Program-made: the position numbers and the translations under genes
Source of the DNA: a virus
Reading direction: 5' to 3' (one strand)
Virus record (IMG/VR): IMGVR_UViG_3300007722_000041
Span: 1 to 39,703 of that record
Length of the DNA: 39,703 bases
The notes under the pieces: generated by a model
What the model was told of the DNA's origin: nothing
What the model saw: the letters and a program-made list of their open reading frames with translations, nothing else
The model's database searches: none
Shown here: positions 7,282 through 11,870 of the stretch, one piece after another
Position numbering within the stretch: the first letter of the stretch is position 1
How the letters are laid out: each line of letters begins with the position of its first letter

Positions 7282-7315
7282 AAAAAAAACCTAAGCCCTT
7301 GTGTAGGGCCTCGGT
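7282..7315 (-). terminator. Intrinsic terminator, family III copy 1
   Basis: Minus-strand hairpin with GGCCCTACACAAGGGC at its core followed by TTAGG and a run of T. It follows the stop of the gene at 7322-7519. About 40 bases are repeated almost exactly at 7583-7615. Confidence 0.8.
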
Positions 7316-7321
7316 CTTGAG

Positions 7322-7519
7322 TCAGTTCTGCTCGTCGATGTAATCTTGGATGTAATGAGCGCGTGCGCTCATGTACAGTTTTGGGTGGTTGTCCTTAATC
7401 TTGTCCAGCTCTTTTGTCAGACTATTAAAAAATTTTATTTCTCGATCAGTCTTTGGTTGAGTGGTCTTAATCGCGTTCATAATTCCGTACAACATATTTA
7501 TCACGTCTTGTTCTAACAT
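7322..7519 (-). CDS. Small soluble helical protein (65 aa)
   Basis: MLEQDVINMLYGIMNAIKTTQPKTDREIKFFNSLTKELDKIKD... is charged and predicted helical, without a membrane segment, unlike most neighbours in the array. AAGGAGTAATT precedes the ATG at 7519. It forms a one-gene unit between a degenerate promoter copy (7543-7571) and the terminator at 7282-7315. I recognise no family. Confidence 0.65.
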   Translation of the reverse strand: MLEQDVINMLYGIMNAIKTTQPKTDREIKFFNSLTKELDKIKDNHPKLYMSARAHYIQDYIDEQN

Positions 7520-7542
7520 AATTACTCCTTGGTAGGTAGTTG

Positions 7543-7571
7543 TCTCATTAAAGGTATTTTATAGTATGCAA
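7543..7571 (-). promoter_or_regulatory. Conserved phage promoter, copy 2 (degenerate)
   Basis: It aligns without gaps to the other copies but has TTGCA for TCGCA, a diverged central block and TTTAAT for TATAAT; the trailing GAGA is kept. It is probably weaker. It precedes the 65-residue gene. Confidence 0.5.
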
Positions 7572-7582
7572 CGTATACGGGT

Positions 7583-7615
7583 CAAAAAACCTAAGCCCTT
7601 GTGTAGGGCCTCGGT
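7583..7615 (-). terminator. Intrinsic terminator, family III copy 2
   Basis: Nearly identical to the hairpin at 7282-7315, with a T-run. It follows the gene at 7638-7784 and stands just upstream of the promoter at 7543-7571. Confidence 0.8.
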
Positions 7616-7637
7616 CTTGAGTCGAAATAAATTGTTT

Positions 7638-7784
7638 TTAATGATTACGTTTTCCTTTGTCTTTTGTTGCTAATACAATAGCTAGGATAATTCCGCCGAT
7701 CACGAAGTTTTTGTTTCGTTCTCGACGTCTATCTTCTGCTCGTTGTTTATTGGCATTTACAAGGTCTAGGAATTTTTTTATCAT
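7638..7784 (-). CDS. Small membrane protein (48 aa)
   Basis: The N-terminal half is very basic and helical (MIKKFLDLVNANKQRAEDRR). A short hydrophobic segment follows (NFVIGGIILAIVLATK, about 27-42) and a basic tail ends the protein. It looks like a single-pass or surface-associated membrane peptide. AAGGAGCAAATA precedes the ATG at 7784. The unit has its own promoter (7802-7830) and terminator (7583-7615). Confidence 0.6.
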   Translation of the reverse strand: MIKKFLDLVNANKQRAEDRRRERNKNFVIGGIILAIVLATKDKGKRNH

Positions 7785-7801
7785 TATTTGCTCCTTATTG
7801 G

Positions 7802-7830
7802 TCTCATTATAAGCATTGTATAATATGCGA
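7802..7830 (-). promoter_or_regulatory. Conserved phage promoter, copy 3
   Basis: TCGCA, five bases, TACAATGCTTATAATGAGA on the minus strand. The -10 hexamer is about 20 bases before the start codon of the 48-residue gene. Confidence 0.85.
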
Positions 7831-7842
7831 CTAAATCAAGAC

Positions 7843-7876
7843 AAAAAAAGGAAACCCGTGTGGGTCTCCTTCTTTT
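7843..7876 (-). terminator. Intrinsic terminator, family I copy 1
   Basis: GGAGACCCACACGGGTTTCC then a T-run on the minus strand. It ends the gene at 7882-8049 and abuts the next promoter. Confidence 0.8.
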
Positions 7877-7881
7877 AACTC

Positions 7882-8049
7882 CTACTCGTTGTTTTCTGAT
7901 AGGTTAACGATGTGCTCACCAATGAGTTCGTACACATAGTCTAACTCATGCTCAAGCTCTGTGATAATCGTATAAAGATTCCATAGAACTTTGGCTAGAG
8001 TCGCTATAGCAGCGAATGCAATGATGAGATATCCGATAGTCCAGATCAT
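7882..8049 (-). CDS. Small membrane protein (55 aa)
   Basis: The N-terminal half is one hydrophobic helix (MIWTIGYLIIAFAAIATLAK), the second half an acidic helix (TELEHELDYVYELIGEH). The topology would place the acidic part in the cytoplasm or outside; the sequence does not say which. AAGGAGTAATC precedes the ATG at 8049. It has its own promoter (8069-8097) and terminator (7843-7876). I recognise no family. Confidence 0.65.
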   Translation of the reverse strand: MIWTIGYLIIAFAAIATLAKVLWNLYTIITELEHELDYVYELIGEHIVNLSENNE

Positions 8050-8068
8050 GATTACTCCTTGTTGGTAG

Positions 8069-8097
8069 TCTCATTATAGGCGTTGTAAATTCTGCGA
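8069..8097 (-). promoter_or_regulatory. Conserved phage promoter, copy 4
   Basis: TCGCA, five bases, TACAACGCCTATAATGAGA on the minus strand; identical over the whole element to copy 9 (9831-9859). It drives the 55-residue gene. Confidence 0.88.
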
Positions 8098-8109
8098 GTA
8101 AATCAAGAC

Positions 8110-8142
8110 AAAAAAGGAGACCCTTGTGGGGTCCCCTCCTTC
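8110..8142 (-). terminator. Intrinsic terminator, family I copy 2
   Basis: GGGGACCCCACAAGGGTCTCC followed by a T-run on the minus strand, just after the stop of the gene at 8152-8373 and 13 bases before promoter copy 4. Confidence 0.8.
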
Positions 8143-8151
8143 TACGAGTTT

Positions 8152-8373
8152 TCAATCCATATCTTGAATTACTTTAGTGGATTCTTGCCAAACTGGGTTA
8201 AATTGCCGGCTCCACATTAATGGTGTAATAGAGTCTCGCCTCACATACCGTACGACTCTTTTAAGCACGACGAATATTAATGCGCCTGCTGCAAATGTCG
8301 CCGCTGTGATTGCGACCTCTTTTGTACCATTTTCTGTGGTCTCGGTCATAGTATCAACTTGGTTGTCATTCAT
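8152..8373 (-). CDS. Small membrane protein, MNDN-family paralogue A (73 aa)
   Basis: MNDNQVDTMTETTENGTKE is a hydrophilic N-terminus, followed by a membrane helix (AITAATFAAGALIFVVLKRVV, about 21-41) and a basic then acidic tail containing PVWQESTKVIQ. The ATG at 8373 follows GGAGAAATT; the longer frame upstream runs across the promoter and is rejected. It shares its first residues with the gene at 9561-9803, and its tail and entire upstream DNA with the gene at 10281-10535. Function unknown. Confidence 0.7.
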   Translation of the reverse strand: MNDNQVDTMTETTENGTKEVAITAATFAAGALIFVVLKRVVRYVRRDSITPLMWSRQFNPVWQESTKVIQDMD

Positions 8374-8400
8374 AATTTCTCCAATGATTAGTGGGTTTGT

Positions 8401-8429
8401 TCTCATTATACGCGTTGTAAATTCTGCGA
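8401..8429 (-). promoter_or_regulatory. Conserved phage promoter, copy 5
   Basis: TCGCA, five bases, TACAACGCGTATAATGAGA. About 55 bases covering this promoter and the leader to the start codon are identical to those at 10537-10591. Confidence 0.88.
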
Positions 8430-8441
8430 GTAAATCAAGAC

Positions 8442-8475
8442 AAAAAAGGAAACCCGTGTGGGTCTCCTTCTTTAA
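8442..8475 (-). terminator. Intrinsic terminator, family I copy 3
   Basis: Same hairpin as 7843-7876 (GGAGACCCACACGGGTTTCC plus T-run), ending the gene at 8480-8614. Confidence 0.8.
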
Positions 8476-8479
8476 AGCT

Positions 8480-8614
8480 TTATCGGGCACTTAGTCCAAA
8501 TATTCCTGAGATCAGTCGAAACATCCGTCCCACAAGTACACTCATCGCCCAAATGGCGATAGCTGCAATTGCGAGAGGGATGAATAAAATGATTAATAGA
8601 AAGATTTCAAACAT
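8480..8614 (-). CDS. Small membrane protein (44 aa)
   Basis: Almost the whole N-terminal two thirds is hydrophobic (MFEIFLLIILFIPLAIAAIA then IWAMSVLVGRMF), followed by a short tail ending GLSAR. It may span the membrane once or form a hairpin. AAGGAGACATAA precedes the ATG at 8614. It has its own promoter (8632-8660) and terminator (8442-8475). A holin-like or exclusion role is possible but unproved. Confidence 0.65.
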   Translation of the reverse strand: MFEIFLLIILFIPLAIAAIAIWAMSVLVGRMFRLISGIFGLSAR

Positions 8615-8631
8615 TTATGTCTCCTTGGTAG

Positions 8632-8660
8632 GCTCATTATAGACGTTGTATTATCTGCGA
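8632..8660 (-). promoter_or_regulatory. Conserved phage promoter, copy 6
   Basis: TCGCA, five bases, TACAACGTCTATAATGAGC on the minus strand. It drives the 44-residue gene. Confidence 0.82.
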
Positions 8661-8662
8661 TT

Positions 8663-8698
8663 AAAAAAAGAAGAAGCCATGTTAGGCTCCTTCCTTTT
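8663..8698 (-). terminator. Intrinsic terminator, family II copy 1
   Basis: GGAGCCTAACATGGCTTCTTC then a T-run on the minus strand, overlapping the 3' end of the gene at 8699-8896. The same hairpin recurs at 9202-9238. Confidence 0.75.
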
Positions 8699-8896
8699 TT
8701 AGAGTTCTTCATATTGTTCGTCATTAAGGTACTTCATCACGTCAATGCCTTCACTTTCCAGGAACGTATAGAAGGATTTTGCGTTCTTTTGCTGTAGGGC
8801 AATTGCTGAAATAGCAAGTGCTCCTAAGGCATAAGAAACGGTGTTACGCTTCAGATGGTTCTTGGTGTTGATAGCAACTTCTTTGATTTTGTTCAT
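8699..8896 (-). CDS. Small membrane-associated protein (65 aa)
   Basis: MNKIKEVAINTKNHLKRNT is basic, followed by a moderately hydrophobic helix (VSYALGALAISAIALQQ, about 20-36) and an acidic C-terminus (FLESEGIDVMKYLNDEQYEEL). AAGGAGACATT precedes the ATG at 8896. It has its own promoter (8916-8944) and terminator. I recognise no family. Confidence 0.65.
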   Translation of the reverse strand: MNKIKEVAINTKNHLKRNTVSYALGALAISAIALQQKNAKSFYTFLESEGIDVMKYLNDEQYEEL

Positions 8897-8915
8897 AATG
8901 TCTCCTTATAGGTTG

Positions 8916-8944
8916 TCTCATTATAGGCATTGTAGATTCTGCGA
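8916..8944 (-). promoter_or_regulatory. Conserved phage promoter, copy 7
   Basis: TCGCA, five bases, TACAATGCCTATAATGAGA. It lies directly after the stop of the gene at 8947-9177, with no terminator between, and drives the 65-residue gene. Confidence 0.85.
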
Positions 8945-8946
8945 TT

Positions 8947-9177
8947 TTATTGGTCACGTTCATATACACGAGAAACTTCATAGTTCAATGAGGTTAAATC
9001 ATCATTCGTAAAGTGAATAAAATACTTACCCGGCTCTTTGATTGTTCCATTCTGAATCGAGTTAGTCAAAGCCGCCGCAAATGGAATCTCGTCACCAACT
9101 CCAGTGACAGGCAACGGTGGAAACTTCTCACCAAGCTCTACCACATAACCATATTGTCCATTTATAAACTGAAACAT
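8947..9177 (-). CDS. Soluble protein of unknown function (76 aa)
   Basis: MFQFINGQYGYVVELGEKFPPLPVTG looks like a small beta-rich protein, with KYFIHFTNDDLTSLNYEVSRVYERD at the end. I start it at 9177, where AAAGAGGACAA lies upstream; the frame is open to 9219 but the extra part is the family II terminator hairpin. It has no own promoter, so it depends on read-through of that terminator. I recognise no family. Confidence 0.55.
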   Translation of the reverse strand: MFQFINGQYGYVVELGEKFPPLPVTGVGDEIPFAAALTNSIQNGTIKEPGKYFIHFTNDDLTSLNYEVSRVYERDQ

Positions 9178-9201
9178 TTGTCCTCTTTCTAAGGCATTTA
9201 T

Positions 9202-9238
9202 GAAAAAAGAAGAAGCCATGTTAGGCTCCCCCTTTTTA
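9202..9238 (-). terminator. Intrinsic terminator, family II copy 2
   Basis: GGAGCCTAACATGGCTTCTTC then a T-run on the minus strand, immediately after the stop of the gene at 9240-9419. Confidence 0.75.
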
Positions 9239-9239
9239 G

Positions 9240-9419
9240 TCAGTTACTTTTGGTTTTGAACATATTCAGAACTGAGTTGGTTGCATTTGTCCGAGTTTGC
9301 GTCAGAGTTTCTTCTATCTTTTCATCAATTGCCATCTTGGCAATGATTCCAGCTAGGAATGATCCTCCGAGTGCAATTACGGTAATTGCGCCCAACATAT
9401 ATCCTGATGTAAATTTCAT
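9240..9419 (-). CDS. Small membrane protein (59 aa)
   Basis: MKFTSGYMLGAITVIALGGS begins a single N-terminal membrane helix (about 6-28), followed by a polar helix with many Thr/Asn (EKIEETLTQTRTNATNSVLN). It may sit in the inner membrane with the polar part forming a coiled coil. GGAGGAATT precedes the ATG at 9419. Own promoter (9437-9465) and terminator (9202-9238). Confidence 0.65.
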   Translation of the reverse strand: MKFTSGYMLGAITVIALGGSFLAGIIAKMAIDEKIEETLTQTRTNATNSVLNMFKTKSN

Positions 9420-9436
9420 AATTCCTCCAGTAGTTG

Positions 9437-9465
9437 TCTCATTATAAGCGTTGTATTATATACGA
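9437..9465 (-). promoter_or_regulatory. Conserved phage promoter, copy 8
   Basis: TCGTA, five bases, TACAACGCTTATAATGAGA. It drives the 59-residue gene. Confidence 0.82.
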
Positions 9466-9490
9466 TTTACTTACGTCCTATGAAGTTGGT
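9466..9490 (-). pseudogene. Relic of a gene 3' end (copy of the end of 9861-10106)
   Basis: Minus-strand AACTTCATAGGACGTAAGTA encodes NFIGRK and a stop. The intact gene at 9861-10106 ends NFIGRE and a stop, also directly upstream of a promoter copy. No gene body precedes the relic, which suggests that a paralogue or recombination intermediate was deleted. Confidence 0.55.
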
Positions 9491-9520
9491 TGTTTTATTA
9501 TAAATAGTATCCCTATACGA

Positions 9521-9554
9521 CAAAAAAGGAGACCCTTGTGGGGTCTCCTCCTTT
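9521..9554 (-). terminator. Intrinsic terminator, family I copy 4
   Basis: GGAGACCCCACAAGGGTCTCC then a T-run on the minus strand, ending the gene at 9561-9803. It is followed by TTGTCGTATA, also seen after the hairpins at 7282 and 10241. Confidence 0.82.
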
Positions 9555-9560
9555 GCGTTT

Positions 9561-9803
9561 TTACTCGCAGTTTTGATTATTCTCATCTTCGTCAGATTCA
9601 CTTATGTAATAAACCGCTTCCAAATCTTTATTAGGACGCAAGCTCTCAAATCCGGTACGAATATAGTTCCATCCAAAGCGCGCGACTGTTGGAAGCGTAG
9701 CGCCTATTACGGCGCAAGCTACTAATGTCATTGCTGTGGTTGGAAACTCACTCGTATCATCTTCGGTGGTCTCGGTCATAGTATTGATGTGGTTGTCATT
9801 CAT
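9561..9803 (-). CDS. Small membrane protein, MNDN-family paralogue B (80 aa)
   Basis: MNDNHINTMTETTEDDTSE matches paralogue A (8152-8373) almost residue for residue at the start. A hydrophobic segment follows (TTAMTLVACAVIGATLPTVA, about 22-41). The C-terminus is acidic and ends ENNQNCE, like the QNCE end of paralogue C (10281-10535). AAGGAGACTTAACC precedes the ATG at 9803. It has its own promoter (9831-9859) and terminator (9521-9554). Confidence 0.7.
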   Translation of the reverse strand: MNDNHINTMTETTEDDTSEFPTTAMTLVACAVIGATLPTVARFGWNYIRTGFESLRPNKDLEAVYYISESDEDENNQNCE

Positions 9804-9830
9804 GGTTAAGTCTCCTTGGTAGGTGAGTTG

Positions 9831-9859
9831 TCTCATTATAGGCGTTGTAAATTCTGCGA
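9831..9859 (-). promoter_or_regulatory. Conserved phage promoter, copy 9
   Basis: TCGCA, five bases, TACAACGCCTATAATGAGA, identical to copy 4. It abuts the stop of the gene at 9861-10106 and drives paralogue B. Confidence 0.88.
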
Positions 9860-9860
9860 T

Positions 9861-10106
9861 TCACTCACGTCCTATGAAGTTATTGTGCTTGGAAAACTTT
9901 TGAAACTCACTTATAATAAGATCAAATCTAATCGTGGCTCCGTTTTCAAAGGCCACGTACCCGTAATCTTTTTTCCCATGACCACAGCAAGCAAATATAA
10001 CTCCGGGGAGCACACCTAGACATGGGTCTGCATAATAACCATCTTCAGTTCTTTCGTTTTCTGTACAAACCAAATTACATACGTTGCACTTCATTCCAGG
10101 ATGCAT
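9861..10106 (-). CDS. Small cysteine-rich, probably zinc-binding protein (81 aa)
   Basis: MHPGMKCNVCNLVC contains CxxCxxxC, and a second group follows (DPCLGVLPGVIFACCGHG), enough for one or two zinc sites. The C-terminal half (GYVAFENGATIRFDLIISEF) looks like a compact beta/alpha region. AAGGAGTAATAAACA precedes the ATG at 10106. No conserved promoter copy lies directly upstream; the 130 bases before it hold nothing I recognise. A nucleic-acid-binding role is possible. Confidence 0.65.
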   Translation of the reverse strand: MHPGMKCNVCNLVCTENERTEDGYYADPCLGVLPGVIFACCGHGKKDYGYVAFENGATIRFDLIISEFQKFSKHNNFIGRE

Positions 10107-10240
10107 TGTTTATTACTCCTTAATTAGTTGGTAAATATAAGTCGTGCCATATATTGGATTTAATCTTAACATGTATAACACCTACAGAATGTTACTCTTT
10201 AAGTCTTCATTACACATTCTTAGTAGTTATCCTTATACGA

Positions 10241-10274
10241 CAAAAAAAGGAAACCCGTGTGGGTCTCCTTCTTT
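10241..10274 (-). terminator. Intrinsic terminator, family I copy 5
   Basis: GGAGACCCACACGGGTTTCC then a T-run on the minus strand, ending the gene at 10281-10535. It matches 7843-7876 and 8442-8475. Confidence 0.82.
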
Positions 10275-10280
10275 GCGTTT

Positions 10281-10535
10281 TTACTCGCAGTTTTGTTTTT
10301 GATCAAACTCTACTATTACATCTTTAAGTAATGTAGTGGATTCATTCCAAATTGCATTATATGGGCTGTCGCTCATTAATGATAAAAGCCAGTCCCGCGC
10401 ACATGCAACAAGTACGGCTTCAACAGCCATGATGCCTATTAAGGCTTTGGATGTTAATTCTACTGTTGTGATTGCGAACTCTCTTTTACCACTTGTTGGG
10501 CTCTTTGCCAAAGCATTCATTAGGTTGCCATTCAT
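10281..10535 (-). CDS. Small membrane protein, MNDN-family paralogue C (84 aa)
   Basis: MNGNLMNALAKSPTSGKREF is followed by a hydrophobic stretch (ALIGIMAVEAVLVACARDWL, about 31-50). The tail NAIWNESTTLLKDVIVEFD resembles paralogue A (PVWQESTKVIQ), and the last residues QNCE match paralogue B. The start at 10535 has GGAGAAATT and the same leader and promoter DNA as paralogue A. So it is a mosaic of the other two. Own promoter 10563-10591, terminator 10241-10274. Confidence 0.7.
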   Translation of the reverse strand: MNGNLMNALAKSPTSGKREFAITTVELTSKALIGIMAVEAVLVACARDWLLSLMSDSPYNAIWNESTTLLKDVIVEFDQKQNCE

Positions 10536-10562
10536 AATTTCTCCAATGATTAGTGGGTTTGT

Positions 10563-10591
10563 TCTCATTATACGCGTTGTAAATTCTGCGA
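10563..10591 (-). promoter_or_regulatory. Conserved phage promoter, copy 10
   Basis: TCGCA, five bases, TACAACGCGTATAATGAGA, identical to copy 5 including the leader. It drives paralogue C. Confidence 0.88.
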
Positions 10592-10594
10592 GTT

Positions 10595-10726
10595 TTACCT
10601 AGTCCAACGGAGTTTTACATATGGGTATCGAGAAGACTTCTTGTAATGAAGCCCACGATGGAATAAAAAGCGTTCACATTTAAAGTCTTCACCGTAAGTA
10701 CTTCGGCATTTAAATAATTTAAGCAT
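10595..10726 (-). CDS. Small basic protein (43 aa)
   Basis: MLKLFKCRSTYGEDFKCERF and HRGLHYKKSSRYPYVKLRW make a very basic, aromatic-rich product with two Cys. Its net charge suggests nucleic acid binding. GTAGGAGTAATA precedes the ATG at 10726. The stop is a few bases before promoter copy 10. I recognise no family. Confidence 0.55.
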   Translation of the reverse strand: MLKLFKCRSTYGEDFKCERFLFHRGLHYKKSSRYPYVKLRWTR

Positions 10727-10750
10727 TATTACTCCTACGAGTTAGATGTA

Positions 10751-10987
10751 TTATATATCTAGGTCTACAACTTCACCAAGCTCTTGAATAATACTATTTA
10801 GTTCTTTTTGGGCTTCTCCAGCAAAGCTGTCAAGACCATAGAAGTCGTCTCCATTACGGAGCTTAAGATGAATGTGATACCTTGGCAATGGCTTTGTTGA
10901 ATCAATAGCCTCAATCCTAACGTATAAAATCTCTTCTGCATCTACTGCGAACTGTGCATCACCACGAATTTTAATGAACTTACGCAT
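10751..10987 (-). CDS. Small protein sharing its N-terminus with the gene at 11871-12293 (78 aa)
   Basis: I start it at 10987 (MRKFIKIRGDAQFAVDAEEI), where GGAGGAAATA lies directly upstream, rather than at 10999, which lacks a site. The first 30 residues match the C-terminus of the 140-residue protein at 11871-12293 at both protein and DNA level. The rest (RYHIHLKLRNGDDFYGLDSFAGEAQKELNSIIQEL) looks like a small alpha/beta domain, possibly DUF-like. It follows the structured noncoding stretch 10995-11215. Confidence 0.65.
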   Translation of the reverse strand: MRKFIKIRGDAQFAVDAEEILYVRIEAIDSTKPLPRYHIHLKLRNGDDFYGLDSFAGEAQKELNSIIQELGEVVDLDI

Positions 10988-10994
10988 TATTTCC

Positions 10995-11215
10995 TCCATT
11001 AGTTGTTTGCGAATAGGAGCAGTTTGTATCCCGCGTGCTCAGGCGGGGAGACGCCCACAGGAGCGAAAGGTACCCAGCAGTGGTTTCCGCACTACCTTAC
11101 TGTTTTTCTGCCACTCTAAAAAAGGGACAGTTATCAGTTTGTGTGACGATTAGATGTAAACCCGGTTATGTTACGCGAGCGATCTAGGTCACTTTCCTCC
11201 GGGCCAGAGGAAATA
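10995..11215 (-). ncRNA. Structured noncoding region, candidate RNA or leader
   Basis: The roughly 230 bases between two small genes have no ORF but several perfect stems: TTTCCTC/GAGGAAA (11193-11213), GTGAC plus TAGAT pairing with ATCTA plus GTCAC (11143-11192), AAGGT/ACCTT enclosing AGTG/CACT (about 11067-11097), and GGCG/CGCC (11042-11055). A run of six T near 11115 could end a first domain. The strand is inferred from flanking genes. It could be a trans-acting RNA or a 5' regulatory leader of the gene at 10751-10987. No known family is recognised. Confidence 0.5.
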
Positions 11216-11223
11216 TAAAAGAG

Positions 11224-11367
11224 TTACTCTTTTGTAACGGTAGTTATAACATCCTGTAACGCGTAGGCACTTGCTGCCATAACGAGTGCTATAGACCAAA
11301 GCCTTAACGTTGTTTTTATAAAAATCGCTGGTTTTATAGAAATTTTTACCTCTATAACTTTACTCAT
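11224..11367 (-). CDS. Small membrane protein (47 aa)
   Basis: MSKVIEVKISIKPAIFIKTT is followed by a hydrophobic helix (LRLWSIALVMAASAYAL, about 21-37) and a short polar tail. GGAGGAAAGCA precedes the ATG at 11367, which overlaps the upstream stop (ATGA). It is coupled to the gene at 11364-11594. Function unknown. Confidence 0.6.
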   Translation of the reverse strand: MSKVIEVKISIKPAIFIKTTLRLWSIALVMAASAYALQDVITTVTKE

Positions 11368-11594
11368 TGCTTTCCTCCATTATTGGTTCTTGATAGTATT
11401 ATTACCGAACTTAACTTATACCCTTCTGGGTGATAGTCTTTTGCATACCTGAAGCAATCTTCTTGAGTCTTAAGCTTGGTTCCATCTCTTGGATTTAAGA
11501 TAGATCCCATGATTGCGTCTCGAATAAGTTTTGCCGTGCTGATGTTGATGTTGTCATCAAACTCAAGCTTTCCAATAGCACAGGTTAATATCAT
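11364..11594 (-). CDS. Small protein of unknown function (76 aa)
   Basis: MILTCAIGKLEFDDNINIST is followed by KLIRDAIMGSILNPRDGTKLKTQEDCFRYAKDYHPEGYK, a soluble alpha/beta-looking protein. TAGGAGAATAA precedes the ATG at 11594. Its 5' region is the structured element 11620-11736 and promoter copy 11, so it is the first gene of that unit if transcription passes the U-tract. I recognise no family. Confidence 0.6.
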   Translation of the reverse strand: MILTCAIGKLEFDDNINISTAKLIRDAIMGSILNPRDGTKLKTQEDCFRYAKDYHPEGYKLSSVIILSRTNNGGKQ

Positions 11595-11619
11595 TTATTC
11601 TCCTAATTAGTTGGTAAAG

Positions 11620-11736
11620 AAAAAAAGAGAAGCGTGGGTTACTAGCCTATCGAAAACTAGTCGTTAAGCACTTTTTCAGGTGCCGCCAGGTAGGTATAAG
11701 TTTTCTCTTATACACCTTCGTATCTTACCTCTTCTC
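11620..11736 (-). ncRNA. Multi-branched small RNA with intrinsic terminator-like end
   Basis: Transcription from promoter copy 11 would start at or near GAGAAG (11736). That strand pairs with CTTCTC (11632-11627), immediately before seven T. Inside are AGGTA/TACCT enclosing GTATAAG/CTTATAC, then GCAC/GTGC, then ACTAG/CTAGT. This makes a closed junction with three arms, about 117 nucleotides long, ending in a U-tract: the layout of a discrete noncoding RNA, or of a leader that controls read-through into the gene at 11364-11594. No known family is recognised. Confidence 0.6.
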
Positions 11737-11763
11737 TCATTATAAGCATTGTATTAATTGCGA
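11735..11763 (-). promoter_or_regulatory. Conserved phage promoter, copy 11
   Basis: TCGCA, five bases, TACAATGCTTATAATGAGA. Its nearest product is the structured RNA at 11620-11736 rather than a coding sequence. Confidence 0.85.
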
Positions 11764-11766
11764 ACT

Positions 11767-11838
11767 GGGCGGCCTGACCGGGAGTCATAGGGTTACTCTC
11801 CGCAGACTGTAGAACTCTCGCAATAGGTTCTAGCGCCC
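11767..11838. other. 72-base folded element between a gene end and a promoter
   Basis: GGGCG (11767-11771) pairs with CGCCC (11834-11838) and encloses two hairpins: one from GGGAGT to ACTCTCC and one from TAGAAC to GTTCTA. The size is like a tRNA, but no T-loop GTTCGA, anticodon arm or CCA is seen. It may be the 3' processing or termination element of the gene at 11871-12293, or part of a second RNA. The strand is not decided. Confidence 0.4.
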
Positions 11839-11870
11839 TAAAATATTAACTACCTGCGTCTAACTTATTA

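Noticed and set aside
8374-8490. Longer start for the gene at 8152-8373 (and similar extensions at 9836, 10568, 9219, 22089)
   Set aside because: The extra codons translate promoter or terminator DNA and have no ribosome site, whereas the internal ATGs do.
9500-9530. A second promoter family based on TTGTCGTATA downstream of three terminators
   Set aside because: The shared part is short, continues directly from the terminator T-run, and no consistent -10 follows at a fixed distance in the three copies.
7282-10591. CRISPR array
   Set aside because: Repeated elements are promoters and terminators separated by genes of varied length; spacing is irregular and no cas gene is present.
11767-11838. 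tRNA gene
   Set aside because: Length and closing stem fit, but no T-arm GTTCGA-type loop, no seven-base anticodon loop on a five-base stem and only a five-pair acceptor on either strand.
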